Below, in pieces: positions 36,880 through 47,955 of a DNA stretch of 64,000 nucleotides (position 1 is its first letter; each line of letters opens with the position of its first letter). The DNA is taken from positions 1 to 64,000 of the forward strand of contig NZ_CP063418.1 in the NCBI RefSeq assembly GCF_013184985.2, written 5' to 3'. Made by a program: the position numbers and the translations under genes. This stretch comes from Actinomyces faecalis. GTDB taxonomy: Bacteria > Actinomycetota > Actinomycetes > Actinomycetales > Actinomycetaceae. The notes below the pieces were generated by a model. It saw nothing but the letters and a program-made list of their open reading frames with translations. It had not been told where the DNA came from and ran no database searches.

Positions 36880-38031
36880 ATGGTCCCCGTGACTTCTTCC
36901 TCCAGTGCTTCCCGGTGGCGTTCGTGGCTGTGGCGGGTGTGGCCCGGCGTGGTCCTTAGCGGTCTGGTCGCGCTCGCGGCCACCGCCGTCAATGACCGTG
37001 TGCCGTTGGTCTCCGCGATGCTCGTGGCGATCTTCGCGGGTGTACTGGCGCGCAACCTGCGCCTTGTCCCGGCCCTCGTTGAGCCGGGGCTCGCCCTGAC
37101 CGGCAAGACCCTGCTGCGTCTTGGTGTGGTACTGCTGGGCCTGCGCCTGTCGCTGCGGGCGGTGGCGGCGCTGGGCTGGGGAGCGCTCGGGGTCATCGCG
37201 ATCACGGTCATCACGGTCTTTGCCGTCACGGTGTGGACAGGTGCTCGGCTCGGCGTCGGCCACGCGACGACCGTGCTCACTGCCACCGGCACCGCGATCT
37301 GTGGCGCGGCGGCAGTGGCCGGCATGAGTGCGGTGGTGCGGGCTGACGGCCCAGCGGGTACGAGCCGAGCGGGTACGCGACCTGCGGGCGGCGAGAACGC
37401 CGAGAGCGAGACCGTGGACGAGGCGGCTACGACGGCGATCGCCTCGGTGACGCTGTTCGGGACCGTGGCGCTTCTGGCGCTTCCCCTGCTCGTGCGCTGG
37501 CTCGGGCTGGAGGCCACGTCCGCCGGGGTGTGGGTCGGAGCTAGCGTGCACGAGGTCGGTCAGGTCGTGGCGGCCGGTGGCCTCATCTCGCCCGAGGTCC
37601 TTGATGTGGCCGTGGTGGCCAAGCTTGGGCGCGTGGTGCTGCTGGCGCCGCTGATTGCCGTCGTCGGCGCGCTGGAGGGCCGTCGGCTGGTGCGGCTAGG
37701 GGAGCGGCCTGGGGACGACGACGGCGCAGTCGGCCTGCCCAGGGCCGCGCGCCCCCGCCCCCGCATGCCGCTCGTGCCCTGGTTTGTCGTTGGTTTTGTC
37801 TCAACTGTGCTCTTGCGCACCCTGACTGAGGGCAGTGTGCCAGTGGCATGGTTTGAGTGGGGCAGCGCGGTGGCCTCCTTCCTGCTGACCATGGCCATGT
37901 TCGCTATGGGTGCGGCGGTGGACCTGCGCAGACTGGCGCGCGGCGGCGGCAGGGCGCTGGCGCTTGGGGCGGTGTCCGCCGTCGTCTCTGCCCTGGTCTC
38001 TTTGCTGGGGGTGATGCTCCTTGTGCGGTAG
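36880..38031 (+). CDS. YeiH/UPF0324 family putative sulfate exporter
   Basis: This 383-residue protein has about ten membrane helices. LSGLVALAATAVND, LTGKTLLRLGVVLLGLRLSL, TATGTAICGAAAVAGM and GASVHEVGQVVAAG are typical of the UPF0324/YeiH family. A hydrophilic insert at about residues 150-185 (Gly/Ala/Glu rich) lies between conserved helices. Some members are linked to sulfite/sulfate or taurine use, but direct function is not settled. The ATG at 36880 gives a short basic N terminus. No regulator is beside it. Confidence 0.88.
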   Translation: MVPVTSSSSASRWRSWLWRVWPGVVLSGLVALAATAVNDRVPLVSAMLVAIFAGVLARNLRLVPALVEPGLALTGKTLLRLGVVLLGLRLSLRAVAALGWGALGVIAITVITVFAVTVWTGARLGVGHATTVLTATGTAICGAAAVAGMSAVVRADGPAGTSRAGTRPAGGENAESETVDEAATTAIASVTLFGTVALLALPLLVRWLGLEATSAGVWVGASVHEVGQVVAAGGLISPEVLDVAVVAKLGRVVLLAPLIAVVGALEGRRLVRLGERPGDDDGAVGLPRAARPRPRMPLVPWFVVGFVSTVLLRTLTEGSVPVAWFEWGSAVASFLLTMAMFAMGAAVDLRRLARGGGRALALGAVSAVVSALVSLLGVMLLVR

Positions 38032-38084
38032 GTGGGACGGTGCGCTGTGGGAAGCGAGCACGACCCGTCAGTGAGATAACTAAA

Positions 38085-38095
38085 GTTCATTGAAC
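38085..38095 (+). promoter_or_regulatory. Dyad in the ahpC promoter region
   Basis: GTTCATTGAAC is an 11-base perfect dyad lying about 110 bases before the ahpC ATG in an AT-rich stretch (38075-38135), which also holds TTGAAC at about 38113. It could be an operator for a peroxide or redox regulator. No oxyR or perR gene is visible in the window. Confidence 0.4.
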
Positions 38096-38204
38096 ATTTG
38101 GAACTGCTCGCTTGAACTTATTACACAAGGCTTCTACCGTGGTGCGGGACACGGGTGCGCCGCCTGCCGGCGCGCACCTCAGACCGCACTACAGGAGGCA
38201 CACC

Positions 38205-38786
38205 ATGGCCGTTCTCACTATCGGCGACCAGTTCCCCAGCTACGAGCTCACTGCTGTCATCCCCGGCAACCTCAAGGACGTGGACGCTCACCAGCCTGAG
38301 GACTACTTCACCACCGTCTCCAGCGACGTCCCCGAGGGCACCTGGCGGGTGGTCTTCTTCTGGCCCAAGGACTTCACCTTCGTGTGCCCCACCGAGATCG
38401 CCGCCTTCGGTGACCTCTATGAGGAGTTCAAGGACCGCGACTGCGAGGTCGTGGGCGTGTCCGTGGACAACGAGTACACCCACTACGCCTGGCGCCGCAG
38501 CCACGACAAGCTCCAGGACCTGCCCTTCCCCATGGCCAGTGACCTCAACCGCGAGCTGGTCGAGGCCCTGGGCATCAAGCGCGCCACCGGCGAGGCTGAC
38601 CGCGCCACCTTCATCATTGACCCGCACAACGTCATCCAGTCCGTCTCCGTGACGGCTGACTCCGTGGGCCGCAACACCGAGGAGGTCCTGCGTCAGCTCG
38701 ACGCCCTCCAGTCCGACGAGCTGTGCGCCTGCAACTGGAAGGCCGGCGCCGCCACCATCGACGCCCTGCACGAGATGGAGGCCTGA
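38205..38786 (+). CDS. ahpC: Alkyl hydroperoxide reductase AhpC (peroxiredoxin)
   Basis: This 193-residue peroxiredoxin reduces organic peroxides, H2O2 and probably peroxynitrite. The peroxidatic Cys is 61 in [10 protein letters not shown]. The tail [10 protein letters not shown] places Cys174 and Cys176 exactly as in the mycobacterial enzyme, where all three take part. The ATG at 38205 is preceded by ACAGGAGG. ahpD follows two bases after the stop, and no ahpF is seen, so recycling is expected through AhpD. Confidence 0.96.
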   Translation: MAVLTIGDQFPSYELTAVIPGNLKDVDAHQPEDYFTTVSSDVPEGTWRVVFFWPKDFTFVCPTEIAAFGDLYEEFKDRDCEVVGVSVDNEYTHYAWRRSHDKLQDLPFPMASDLNRELVEALGIKRATGEADRATFIIDPHNVIQSVSVTADSVGRNTEEVLRQLDALQSDELCACNWKAGAATIDALHEMEA

Positions 38787-38788
38787 GG

Positions 38789-39319
38789 ATGACGATCGCG
38801 AACCTGCGCTCGGCCCTGCCCGAGTGGGCCAAGGACCTGTCCCTCAACCTCTCCAGCCTCGTGCGTTCCACGACGCTGACCGAGCAGCAGCAGTGGGGGA
38901 CCTTCCTCGCTGCCGCCGCGGCTACCCGCAACGAGTCCGTGCTCGTGCAGGTAGCCGAGGAGGCCAAGGAGCACCTGAGTGAGGAGGCAGTCTCTGCTGC
39001 CCTGGGTGCCGCCTCCATCATGGTGATGAACAACGTGGCCTACCGCGCCCGCCACTTCCTGGGCGGCGACTACGCCAACGAGCGCATGGGCCTGCGCATG
39101 AACATCATCGGGTCATCCGGCGGGGTCGACAAGGTCGACTTCGAGCTGTGGAGCCTGGCGGTATCCACGATCAACGGCTGCGAGAAGTGCGTGACTGCCC
39201 ACGACGCCACCGTACGTGGTGAGGGCCTGAGCACTGAGCAGGTGTGGGAGGCCGTGCGCATTGCGGCCACCATCCAGGGTGCCGCCCAGGCGATCGAGGT
39301 TGTCGAGACCCTCGGCTGA
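38789..39319 (+). CDS. ahpD: Alkylhydroperoxidase AhpD
   Basis: This 176-residue protein reduces oxidised AhpC and has weak peroxidase activity itself, using lipoylated partners in mycobacteria. The CEKC pair is Cys131/Cys134 with His138 in [12 protein letters not shown] and Glu119 upstream, matching the M. tuberculosis proton-relay residues shifted by one. The length is the family norm. It starts two bases after ahpC, so the two are one operon. Confidence 0.96.
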   Translation: MTIANLRSALPEWAKDLSLNLSSLVRSTTLTEQQQWGTFLAAAAATRNESVLVQVAEEAKEHLSEEAVSAALGAASIMVMNNVAYRARHFLGGDYANERMGLRMNIIGSSGGVDKVDFELWSLAVSTINGCEKCVTAHDATVRGEGLSTEQVWEAVRIAATIQGAAQAIEVVETLG

Positions 39320-39342
39320 ACTCGTCGGTTGGCTCCTGAGCT

Positions 39343-39454
39343 CGCTACCCCTTCCTGTTACTCACTACTTCGTGGCGCCCTTCGCTACCCGTGGTACGTA
39401 CCAGCGGGACAGCGATCGACGTCGGTGGGTGTCGAGTAACGGGAAGGGGTAGCG
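39343..39454. repeat. 21-bp-arm inverted repeat between convergent genes
   Basis: Arms at 39343-39363 (CGCTACCCCTTCCTGTTACTC) and 39434-39454 pair with one mismatch around a 70-base interior, which itself contains the dyad GGTACGTACC. It lies between ahpD and the convergent MFS gene and may end both transcripts. There is no T tract. The rest of the 39320-39556 gap shows no gene. Confidence 0.75.
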
Positions 39455-39556
39455 GGCAAGGCGCTGGGCGGCGACGGAGAGCCGGGGGAGCGGGTGAGGG
39501 AGGGCGGTAGCAGTGGAGGAGAGGGAGCGTATGGCTCAGGCCTCCTGTTGGACCTC

Positions 39557-41964
<2,408 letters not shown>

Positions 41965-41977
41965 ACCATGAAGTATG

Positions 41978-42003
41978 CACTTGGTGCAGATTTGCACCAA
42001 GTG
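41978..42003. promoter_or_regulatory. TetR operator palindrome
   Basis: CACTTGGTGCA, four bases, then TGCACCAAGTG form a perfect dyad with 11-base arms, placed 14-39 bases upstream of the TetR start over the -35 region. This is the size and position expected of an autoregulatory TetR operator. Confidence 0.8.
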
Positions 42004-42202
42004 CAAATAGATGTGGGCCTGAGCACGCTCGGAGCGTGCGGAGTGATCGGCGCGCAGTGCGCGGTGCCGGTGTCATCCTGTGCCGACCCGCTGCGGTGCT
42101 GCACAGTCTGTGTGCTGTGTGGCCCGCCGTGAGCCCGGTGCTGATCGCGCCGCGCCCGAGGGCCTACGCCGTTTTCAGGCCCGGCAGCGCGAGGATGGGG
42201 CC

Positions 42203-42511
42203 ATGCTGGTTGCCTTCTCTGTCTCCCCGTCCATCTCTGACTCCCCGGATGGTTCCGTGTCTAAGGCGGTGTCCGCCGCTGTCCGTGTGGTGCGCGAGTC
42301 TGGTTTGCCCAATGAGACGACGTCGATGTTCACCACGATCGAGGGTGAGTGGGACGAGTGCATGGACGTGGTCAAACGAGCCTGTGAGGCCGTGGCTGAG
42401 GTGAGCCCGCGCGTCTCGCTGGTCCTCAAGGCTGATATCCGGCCCGGCTGGGATGGGCAGCTCGCGGCCAAGGTTGAGCGGATCGAGGCCCATCTGCGCG
42501 AGCAGGCCTGA
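42203..42511 (+). CDS. MTH1187/YkoF family thiamine-binding-type protein
   Basis: This 102-residue protein has the ferredoxin-like fold pattern of the MTH1187 (DUF77) family. FSVSPSISDSP and GLPNETTSMFTTIEGEWDE carry the family's conserved residues, and VSLVLKADIRPG is near the end. Members bind thiamine-like molecules; the role here is not known. GAGGAT ends six bases before the ATG, so the mRNA may be leaderless. It stands alone between divergent and convergent neighbours. Confidence 0.85.
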   Translation: MLVAFSVSPSISDSPDGSVSKAVSAAVRVVRESGLPNETTSMFTTIEGEWDECMDVVKRACEAVAEVSPRVSLVLKADIRPGWDGQLAAKVERIEAHLREQA

Positions 42512-42577
42512 GGCTCTCAATGGTGCCGGCGGGCACCCCCGAGACTCGCGCTGGGTCCTGGCAGGACCTAGCTTGGG

Positions 42578-43333
42578 TTAGCGCAGTGCAGCCAGCACGA
42601 CGGCGGTCGAACGGGTCGCGGCCTCGTCGGCACCGATGTGGAAGTCCTGACCTGCTTCGGGGCCGCACAAGTCTGAGACTCCGCGGATCGAGACGAAGGG
42701 GATGCCGGCAGCGTGACACACCTGGGCCAGGGCGGTGGACTCCATATCCGTGCTGATAGCACGCGGGAATCGCTCGCGCATGTCCTTGACATTGGCGGCA
42801 GTGACAAAGGATCCGCCAGCCAGCATCTGAGCCACATGGATGCGGGCGCTGACAGAGGCGGGCGTGGCCTGGCCTAGGGCCTCCTGAGCCGCACCGGCAC
42901 GCTCCACCAGGACTGGGTCGCCACGGAAGACCGTGGGTTGGCCCGGAGTCTGGCCGATGGCGTAGCCGAAGGCGGTGGCGTCCACGTCACCGTAGGCCAG
43001 GGTCTGGGAGACGCACACGTCCCCGACCTCAACCTCTCGCCCGAGGCCGCCGGTGGTTCCAGCGGAGACCACGACGTCGGGGGTGACCTGGCTCAGCACG
43101 GTGGCCAGTGCGCTCGCGGCTGAGACCAGTCCGATGCCACTGTGAACGAGGATGAGCTCGCGCGTGTGATCGGCGCCCTCCGCGCGAGCAGGAAGCTCCA
43201 GGGACCAGGCCTGGGCGGTGCCCAGGAGGCTGAGCGGCTCAGCCTTGTCCACCAGCGCCAGCGACTCGAGGAAAGGCTGGGCCTCCTCAGGCATGGCGGT
43301 GACAACGAGGGCGGCGACGCGGCGGGTGCTCAT
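42578..43333 (-). CDS. mtnN: 5'-methylthioadenosine/S-adenosylhomocysteine nucleosidase
   Basis: This 251-residue enzyme hydrolyses MTA and SAH to adenine and the thioribosyl product. VVTAMPEEAQPFLESL is the family start, with the acid Glu in it, and AGTTGGL is the base-proximal strand. STDMESTALAQVCH contains the ribose-binding Glu, and RGVSDL includes the catalytic Asp. Together with LuxS at 44693 it completes SAH recycling to homocysteine and the AI-2 precursor. TAGGGT lies six bases before the ATG, suggesting a leaderless mRNA. Confidence 0.94.
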   Translation of the reverse strand: MSTRRVAALVVTAMPEEAQPFLESLALVDKAEPLSLLGTAQAWSLELPARAEGADHTRELILVHSGIGLVSAASALATVLSQVTPDVVVSAGTTGGLGREVEVGDVCVSQTLAYGDVDATAFGYAIGQTPGQPTVFRGDPVLVERAGAAQEALGQATPASVSARIHVAQMLAGGSFVTAANVKDMRERFPRAISTDMESTALAQVCHAAGIPFVSIRGVSDLCGPEAGQDFHIGADEAATRSTAVVLAALR

Positions 43334-43464
43334 GAGGCGACCCTACTGGAGGGGCGTGTGATCGTGCCTGCGGCGTGAATACGCGCCACATACACACTCC
43401 TCCTCACGCCGTGAGTACGTCGTTGCGGTCAAGTGGCGCGATGACGCTGCTGAAATGCTCGATC

Positions 43465-44445
43465 TCAGGGGCGGGGAGAGGACTCGTCTGAAGCAGTGGT
43501 CGTCTCTGTGGACACTCCGCCCGGTGTGGCCTTGCGATGGTAGAGCAGGTAGGTGCCGATGCGCGAGCGCAGCGTCGGGCGCACCTCGTGCGGCCAGCGC
43601 TGGGCCACGTAGGCGACGGCGTCGTCGACCTCCAGCCGCTGGGTCGAGTTGCCGGCACGCACCCACAGCTCGCGGCCGTCCTTGCCCTTGGTACCTGCCA
43701 GGTAGACGGGGCGAGGTGAGGGTGGCACGCTGACGCGGCACACCTCACCCTCCCCGTGGGTGGCTGGAGCGAAGTCCAGCCGGGGCAGCGCCGCGGCGTT
43801 GGCGCCCAGCCGTGTACGCCACAGGTCGCGCAGGAAGAGCTCGAACCGGTCAGCGTCAGGCTGACGCAGGGTCTGGTAGTCAGGAGCGAGACCGATCAGC
43901 TGGCCCTCGTCGTCGACCCCGAGAAGCAGCGTGCCCCCGCGCGCGTTGAGGAATGCTGCCACGGTCTTGGCCACGACTGTCTCCATGGTCTCGTCGCGCT
44001 TGCCCGTGTGCATGTTGACACGGGCAGAGGACTTGAACTCCAGGCGGTCAGACTCCCCGCGCGCAGCGACCCGGGCAATGGGAGGAAGGGGCGGCTCGTG
44101 CTGGAGGCGGCTGAGGACCAGTGCCGTGACGGCGACGACCACCGCCGCTACCAGCGCCGCGGCGGCGACGATGCGAGGGGCCCACACGTGCTCCTCGCGA
44201 AAGAGCCAGGAACCCGTCGCCATCCCGGCCCACATGCCGATCAGTGCGGTCAGGGTCGCCGAGGACCTCGACAGGTGCACCCGCTGGGGCAGCACCCGGC
44301 GCATGAGCACTCCGACGAGGTAGGCGATGACGAGGGCCGCTGGCTGCACCAGGACCGTGAACAGCAGGTCCGGGCTTCGCGGCGCGATCGTCTCAGTGGG
44401 CGCAGCGGTCAGGAACGCGGAGGTTGGCGCAGAGGTCAGCAGCAT
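43465..44445 (-). CDS. Membrane protein with AlbA_2 (Schlafen-type) domain
   Basis: The 326-residue protein has three N-terminal hydrophobic spans (about 27-50, 62-82 and 90-112) and then an AlbA_2 domain at about 125-250, marked by ESDRLEFKSS and GGTLLLGVDDEGQLIGL. A short tail follows. AlbA_2 domains bind nucleic acids or ATP-like ligands in varied regulators and defence proteins. The membrane fusion is known but of unclear purpose. The gene lies alone between mtnN and luxS on the same strand. TAGCCT is about nine bases before the ATG. Confidence 0.82.
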   Translation of the reverse strand: MLLTSAPTSAFLTAAPTETIAPRSPDLLFTVLVQPAALVIAYLVGVLMRRVLPQRVHLSRSSATLTALIGMWAGMATGSWLFREEHVWAPRIVAAAALVAAVVVAVTALVLSRLQHEPPLPPIARVAARGESDRLEFKSSARVNMHTGKRDETMETVVAKTVAAFLNARGGTLLLGVDDEGQLIGLAPDYQTLRQPDADRFELFLRDLWRTRLGANAAALPRLDFAPATHGEGEVCRVSVPPSPRPVYLAGTKGKDGRELWVRAGNSTQRLEVDDAVAYVAQRWPHEVRPTLRSRIGTYLLYHRKATPGGVSTETTTASDESSPRP

Positions 44446-44692
44446 GGTGCCTCGAGGCTAGCGTGCCAGGTCGAGGACGATGACCTCATGACTAGGGCGT
44501 GGACGTAAGCTCTTGCTGTCAGAGGGCTCTGTCAATGGTGACTGCTCCTACGGTCCTGAAGGAGGTAGGCAAGTGTGCGTCGGTCAGCTGAGGGATGCCG
44601 ATGCCGTCATGACACCAGGGAATACCGCGTGCTCCCGTGCCTTCTTGGGCTAGGCCGTGTCTCGCAGGTCTTCTAGGCCGTACTCTGCAGAA

Positions 44693-45208
44693 TCAGGCCA
44701 GGACCTGGTCCCACTCCTCGCGGGCGTCCAGGAAGGCGCGGACGGCATCCTGAGCGGCCTCCAGGCTGTGGTTGGCGCCCCAGCCGCACTGGACTTCGTT
44801 GGCGGCCGGGACCTCGGTGGCCTCAAGGATGTCGCGGAAGGTGGCCTCCAGCAGGGGTGCGAAGTCCTCGGGCTCGATGCCCAGTGTCAGGGCGTAGAAG
44901 CCGGTCTGGCAACCCATCGGCCCCCAGTCGATGAGGCGGTCGGTGTGGTTGCGCATGAGCTCGGCCGTCAGGTGCTCGATGGAGTGGATGGCCTTCATGT
45001 CCAGGTGGTCGACGTTGGGCTGGGTGAAGCGCACGTCGTACTTGACCAGCTCGTCCCCGCGCGGAAGACGCTTGCGGTCCGCCACGCGGATGAAGGGGGC
45101 AGCGACCTTGGTGTGGTCCAGGTTGAAGGACTCCACGTTCATGCGCGGGCCGTCGGTGTCCGTGTAGGACTCGGTGTGCGGGGCGGGGAGGGGGCCATGC
45201 TGCGTCAT
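44693..45208 (-). CDS. luxS: S-ribosylhomocysteine lyase LuxS
   Basis: This 171-residue enzyme splits S-ribosylhomocysteine into homocysteine and the AI-2 precursor DPD. The metal ligands are His75 and His79 (HSIEHL, with Glu78) and Cys141 ([10 protein letters not shown]). The catalytic Cys is 100 in [10 protein letters not shown]. The length is normal if about 22 extra N-terminal residues are counted, and a shorter start at [13 protein letters not shown] is possible. TAGGCT six bases before the 45208 ATG favours that start and a leaderless mRNA. Confidence 0.96.
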   Translation of the reverse strand: MTQHGPLPAPHTESYTDTDGPRMNVESFNLDHTKVAAPFIRVADRKRLPRGDELVKYDVRFTQPNVDHLDMKAIHSIEHLTAELMRNHTDRLIDWGPMGCQTGFYALTLGIEPEDFAPLLEATFRDILEATEVPAANEVQCGWGANHSLEAAQDAVRAFLDAREEWDQVLA

Positions 45209-45328
45209 GGCGTCAGCCTAGGGTCCGTCCCTTCCGCCTCGCGAGCGTGCACCTATGCTGCCGTGTGTGCACCTGGGCGCTACTCACTGGGGTGCGCAGG
45301 TGCACACTCGCGGACTGGAGGAGAGCGC

Positions 45329-46174
45329 GTGGAGACGGAACAGCCCTTGGCGAGGATCGTCGTCGGCCCGGCGACGGCCCCTGCCCTTCTCCTTCTGCAC
45401 GGCATCACCGGCTCGGCCGTCTCCCAGAGCGAGGCGATCAGCCACTGGACTCGCGCCGGATACCGCGTCATCGCGCTGGACGCCCGCGGTCACGGACTGT
45501 CCCCGTGCTGGAGCCCGGAGCAGCTGGCCCGTGCGGGCGAGGTCCTGGTCGACGACGTCGTCGCCACCCTGTCCGAGATCGAGGCCGAGCGCTCGGCTCG
45601 TCTAGCAGCAGGCCTGCCCGCGCCCGCCGCCAGGCCCGTCCTCATCGGGCACTCCATGGGTGGGGCGACGGCGATGGTCGTGGCCGCCCGCCACCCCGAG
45701 CTCGTGGCAGGCGTGGTGTTGTGCGACCCCGCTCGCTACGGCCAGCGCAGCTCGGGTGAGCTGCTGGCGCGAGGGGCGGCACGGCGTCGGGCCTTGGAGA
45801 GCGAGCTCGCTGACCTGCCGGCGGCCCTGAGCCGGTCCCTTGACTCGGACTCGGTGCCGGACACTGAGGCGGCTGCGGTCCTGTGGGCCTCCCAACACGT
45901 GGACCCTGCGCTGCTGGACACAGGCGTTGTCGCACCGCAGGTGCCCTGGCTGGCAGGGATGGCACAGCTGACGGTGCCTACTCTGCTTGTCACCGGTGAC
46001 CGACCCGGCTCAGCGCGCGTGGGCGTGCAGGGCCTGGCAGAGGTGGAGGCCCTCGGGCACGCCAATGTGACGACGGCGCTCGTGCCCGGATCCGGACACG
46101 ACGTGCGGCGGGACCAGCCAGAGGGGTTCTACGCCGTCGTCGATTCCTGGCTTGCTCGGGTTCTGCCTGCCTGA
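45329..46174 (+). CDS. Alpha/beta hydrolase
   Basis: This 281-residue protein shows the oxyanion strand LLLHGITGSAVSQSEA, DARGHGLSP, the nucleophile elbow GHSMGGATAM, and a late HDVRRDQPEGFY with the catalytic His. LVTGDRPGSARVG carries the acid-strand region. The substrate is unknown; ester or lactone hydrolysis is likely. The GTG at 45329 follows GGAGGAG, and longer readings in this frame lack any ribosome binding site. TATGCT at about 45252 is a possible -10. It is divergent from luxS. Confidence 0.9.
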   Translation: METEQPLARIVVGPATAPALLLLHGITGSAVSQSEAISHWTRAGYRVIALDARGHGLSPCWSPEQLARAGEVLVDDVVATLSEIEAERSARLAAGLPAPAARPVLIGHSMGGATAMVVAARHPELVAGVVLCDPARYGQRSSGELLARGAARRRALESELADLPAALSRSLDSDSVPDTEAAAVLWASQHVDPALLDTGVVAPQVPWLAGMAQLTVPTLLVTGDRPGSARVGVQGLAEVEALGHANVTTALVPGSGHDVRRDQPEGFYAVVDSWLARVLPA

Positions 46175-46186
46175 GACGCGGACCCC

Positions 46187-46268
46187 CGTCTCAATCGTGG
46201 TTTTGTGTACGGGACCGGTGGTTGCGCAGGTCCTGAACACCGGTCCCGTACACAAAACCACGATCGCA
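46187..46268. repeat. 82-bp palindromic repeat, copy B
   Basis: Perfect 27-base arms lie at 46194-46220 and 46238-46264 with a 17-base loop. It is the same length as, and aligns gap-free with, copy A at 34361-34442 in reverse orientation. Here it lies between two genes on the same strand, 13 bases after the hydrolase stop. The rest of the 313-base gap holds only the hairpin at 46423 and a possible promoter near 46405-46415. Confidence 0.85.
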
Positions 46269-46422
46269 AACAGAAACCCCGGTGTTAGAGGGCCGGGGCA
46301 GGGCTGCGGCGAGGCTGTGCCAGGGGGGAGGGGTGGCTTAAAGCTGCGCTTAGACCGATGGCCTCGAGAGCCATGCCGGAAGTCCCACAGTCGGACGTGA
46401 TCTATCGCATACGATCGTCATT

Positions 46423-46444
46423 GTCCCGGCAAAGAAGCCGGGAC
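46423..46444 (+). promoter_or_regulatory. Stem-loop in the leader of the SLC13 operon
   Basis: GTCCCGGC, loop AAAGAA, GCCGGGAC form a perfect 8-bp hairpin 43 bases before the SLC13 ATG, with the strong AGGAGGAG site after it. There is no T tract, so it is more likely a leader or mRNA-stabilising element than a terminator. Confidence 0.5.
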
Positions 46445-46487
46445 GCCCCAGTTTCCGCGCCCCCTGAACGGCGATACAGGAGGAGCT

Positions 46488-47948
46488 ATGCCGAGGTCTT
46501 CCGCGCATCCCACCCGCACCAGTGCTGCCCGTCCCGCGGCCACGTCCCGGGCGGCCAGGAACAAGGGGGGTGGGCTGGCGACCAAGCAGCTCGTCGGCCT
46601 GGTCCTGGGCGTGATCGTCTTCGTCGTGCCCTTCCTCATCGATGTGCCTGACCTGGAACCACTGGGTGAGCGGATGCTCTCCATCTTCCTGCTGGCGATC
46701 GTCCTGTGGGTGACCGAGGCGATTCCACTCGTGGCTACCGCGGTCCTCGTCATCGCTCTTGAGGTCCTCCTGGTCTCTGACCAGGCACTCCTGAGCGTCC
46801 CCGAGGACGCCGCGAAGTACTCCTCCTTCCTCGGGGCGCTGGCCAATCCCGTCATCATCCTGTTCCTGGGCGGTTTCCTCATCGCCGACGGCGCTGAGAA
46901 GTACCACCTGGACAGGAACCTCGCCGCCGTGCTCATCAAGCCCTTCACCGGTTCGGCACGCAAGACCGTACTGGGTCTCATGGTCATCACGGCCCTGCTG
47001 AGTATGTTCATGTCCAACACGGCCACCACGGCGACCATGTTCGCCGTCGTCATCCCCGTCCTCGGCGCGCTACCCGCCGGCAGACCGCGCGCCGGCCTGG
47101 CCCTGTCCATCCCGGTGGCCGCCAACGTCGGTGGCATCGGCACGCCGGTGGGCACCCCGCCCAACGCCATTGCGCTAGGGGCGCTGGCGGAGCAGGGCTA
47201 CCACATCTCATTCGGCTCCTGGATGGTCATGGCGATCCCGCTCATGCTCGTCATCCTCCTGGGTGCCTGGCTGCTCATCGTCATCATGTTCATCCCCGCC
47301 GAGATGGGGATTGAGCTGGAGATGCGGGCCAGCTGGCACACCGACCGCAAGGCCGTGACCTTCTACGTCATCGCCGCCTGCACGATCCTGCTGTGGATGA
47401 CCGAGGCCCTGCACGGGATGAGCGCCAACGTGGTGGGCTTCCTGGCCGTGGTCGCCCTGCTGGTGACCACGGTGATGGGTGGGGAGGACCTGGGCAGGCT
47501 GTCCTGGCCGGTGCTGTGGCTCGTGGCCGGCGGTATCGCGCTGGGTGACGGCGTGGGCAAGACCGGCCTGGACACCTGGATCCTCGGCCTGTTCAACTGG
47601 AACGCCATGCCGGCCACGGTTGTTGTCATCGTCATGGGTGTGCTCGGTCTGGCGATGTCCAACGTCATCAGCCACTCCGCCGCCTCCAACCTCCTTATCC
47701 CCCTGGCCATGGGCCTGGCCACCGGGATCGACGGGCTGGACCCGGTCACTATCGCCGTCATCCTGGCGTTGGCCTGCTCGCTGGGGATGAGCCTGCCGAT
47801 CTCTACGCCGCCCAACGCCATCGCCTACGCCACCGGCGAGGTGACGACGGCGGACATGGCCAAGGTGGGCATCATCGTCGGCGTCGTGGGTACGGCCCTG
47901 CTCGTCGCGGTGATGCCGGCCTTCTGGTCCGCCCTGGGACTGCTGTGA
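46488..47948 (+). CDS. SLC13/DASS family anion transporter
   Basis: This 486-residue protein has about 11-12 membrane helices. It shows the two SNT-type signatures of sodium-coupled dicarboxylate carriers: MFMSNTATTA, and later MSNVISHSAASNLLIP with TPVGTPPNA and STPPNAIAYATG. A basic N terminus of about 30 residues precedes the first helix. Substrates are likely C4-dicarboxylates or similar anions. The histidine kinase gene starts seven bases later, implying that the kinase monitors this transporter's substrate or the metabolic state it serves. Confidence 0.93.
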   Translation: MPRSSAHPTRTSAARPAATSRAARNKGGGLATKQLVGLVLGVIVFVVPFLIDVPDLEPLGERMLSIFLLAIVLWVTEAIPLVATAVLVIALEVLLVSDQALLSVPEDAAKYSSFLGALANPVIILFLGGFLIADGAEKYHLDRNLAAVLIKPFTGSARKTVLGLMVITALLSMFMSNTATTATMFAVVIPVLGALPAGRPRAGLALSIPVAANVGGIGTPVGTPPNAIALGALAEQGYHISFGSWMVMAIPLMLVILLGAWLLIVIMFIPAEMGIELEMRASWHTDRKAVTFYVIAACTILLWMTEALHGMSANVVGFLAVVALLVTTVMGGEDLGRLSWPVLWLVAGGIALGDGVGKTGLDTWILGLFNWNAMPATVVVIVMGVLGLAMSNVISHSAASNLLIPLAMGLATGIDGLDPVTIAVILALACSLGMSLPISTPPNAIAYATGEVTTADMAKVGIIVGVVGTALLVAVMPAFWSALGLL

Positions 47949-47955
47949 GGCTCGT

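Noticed and set aside
44446..44692. Possible SAH riboswitch or other leader RNA near luxS
   Set aside because: The gap lies downstream of luxS rather than before it, luxS appears leaderless, and no convincing conserved fold was seen.
44657..45328. N-terminal extension of the alpha/beta hydrolase to 44657
   Set aside because: The extension runs antisense through luxS and has no ribosome binding site, while the GTG at 45329 has GGAGGAG and begins a normal hydrolase fold.
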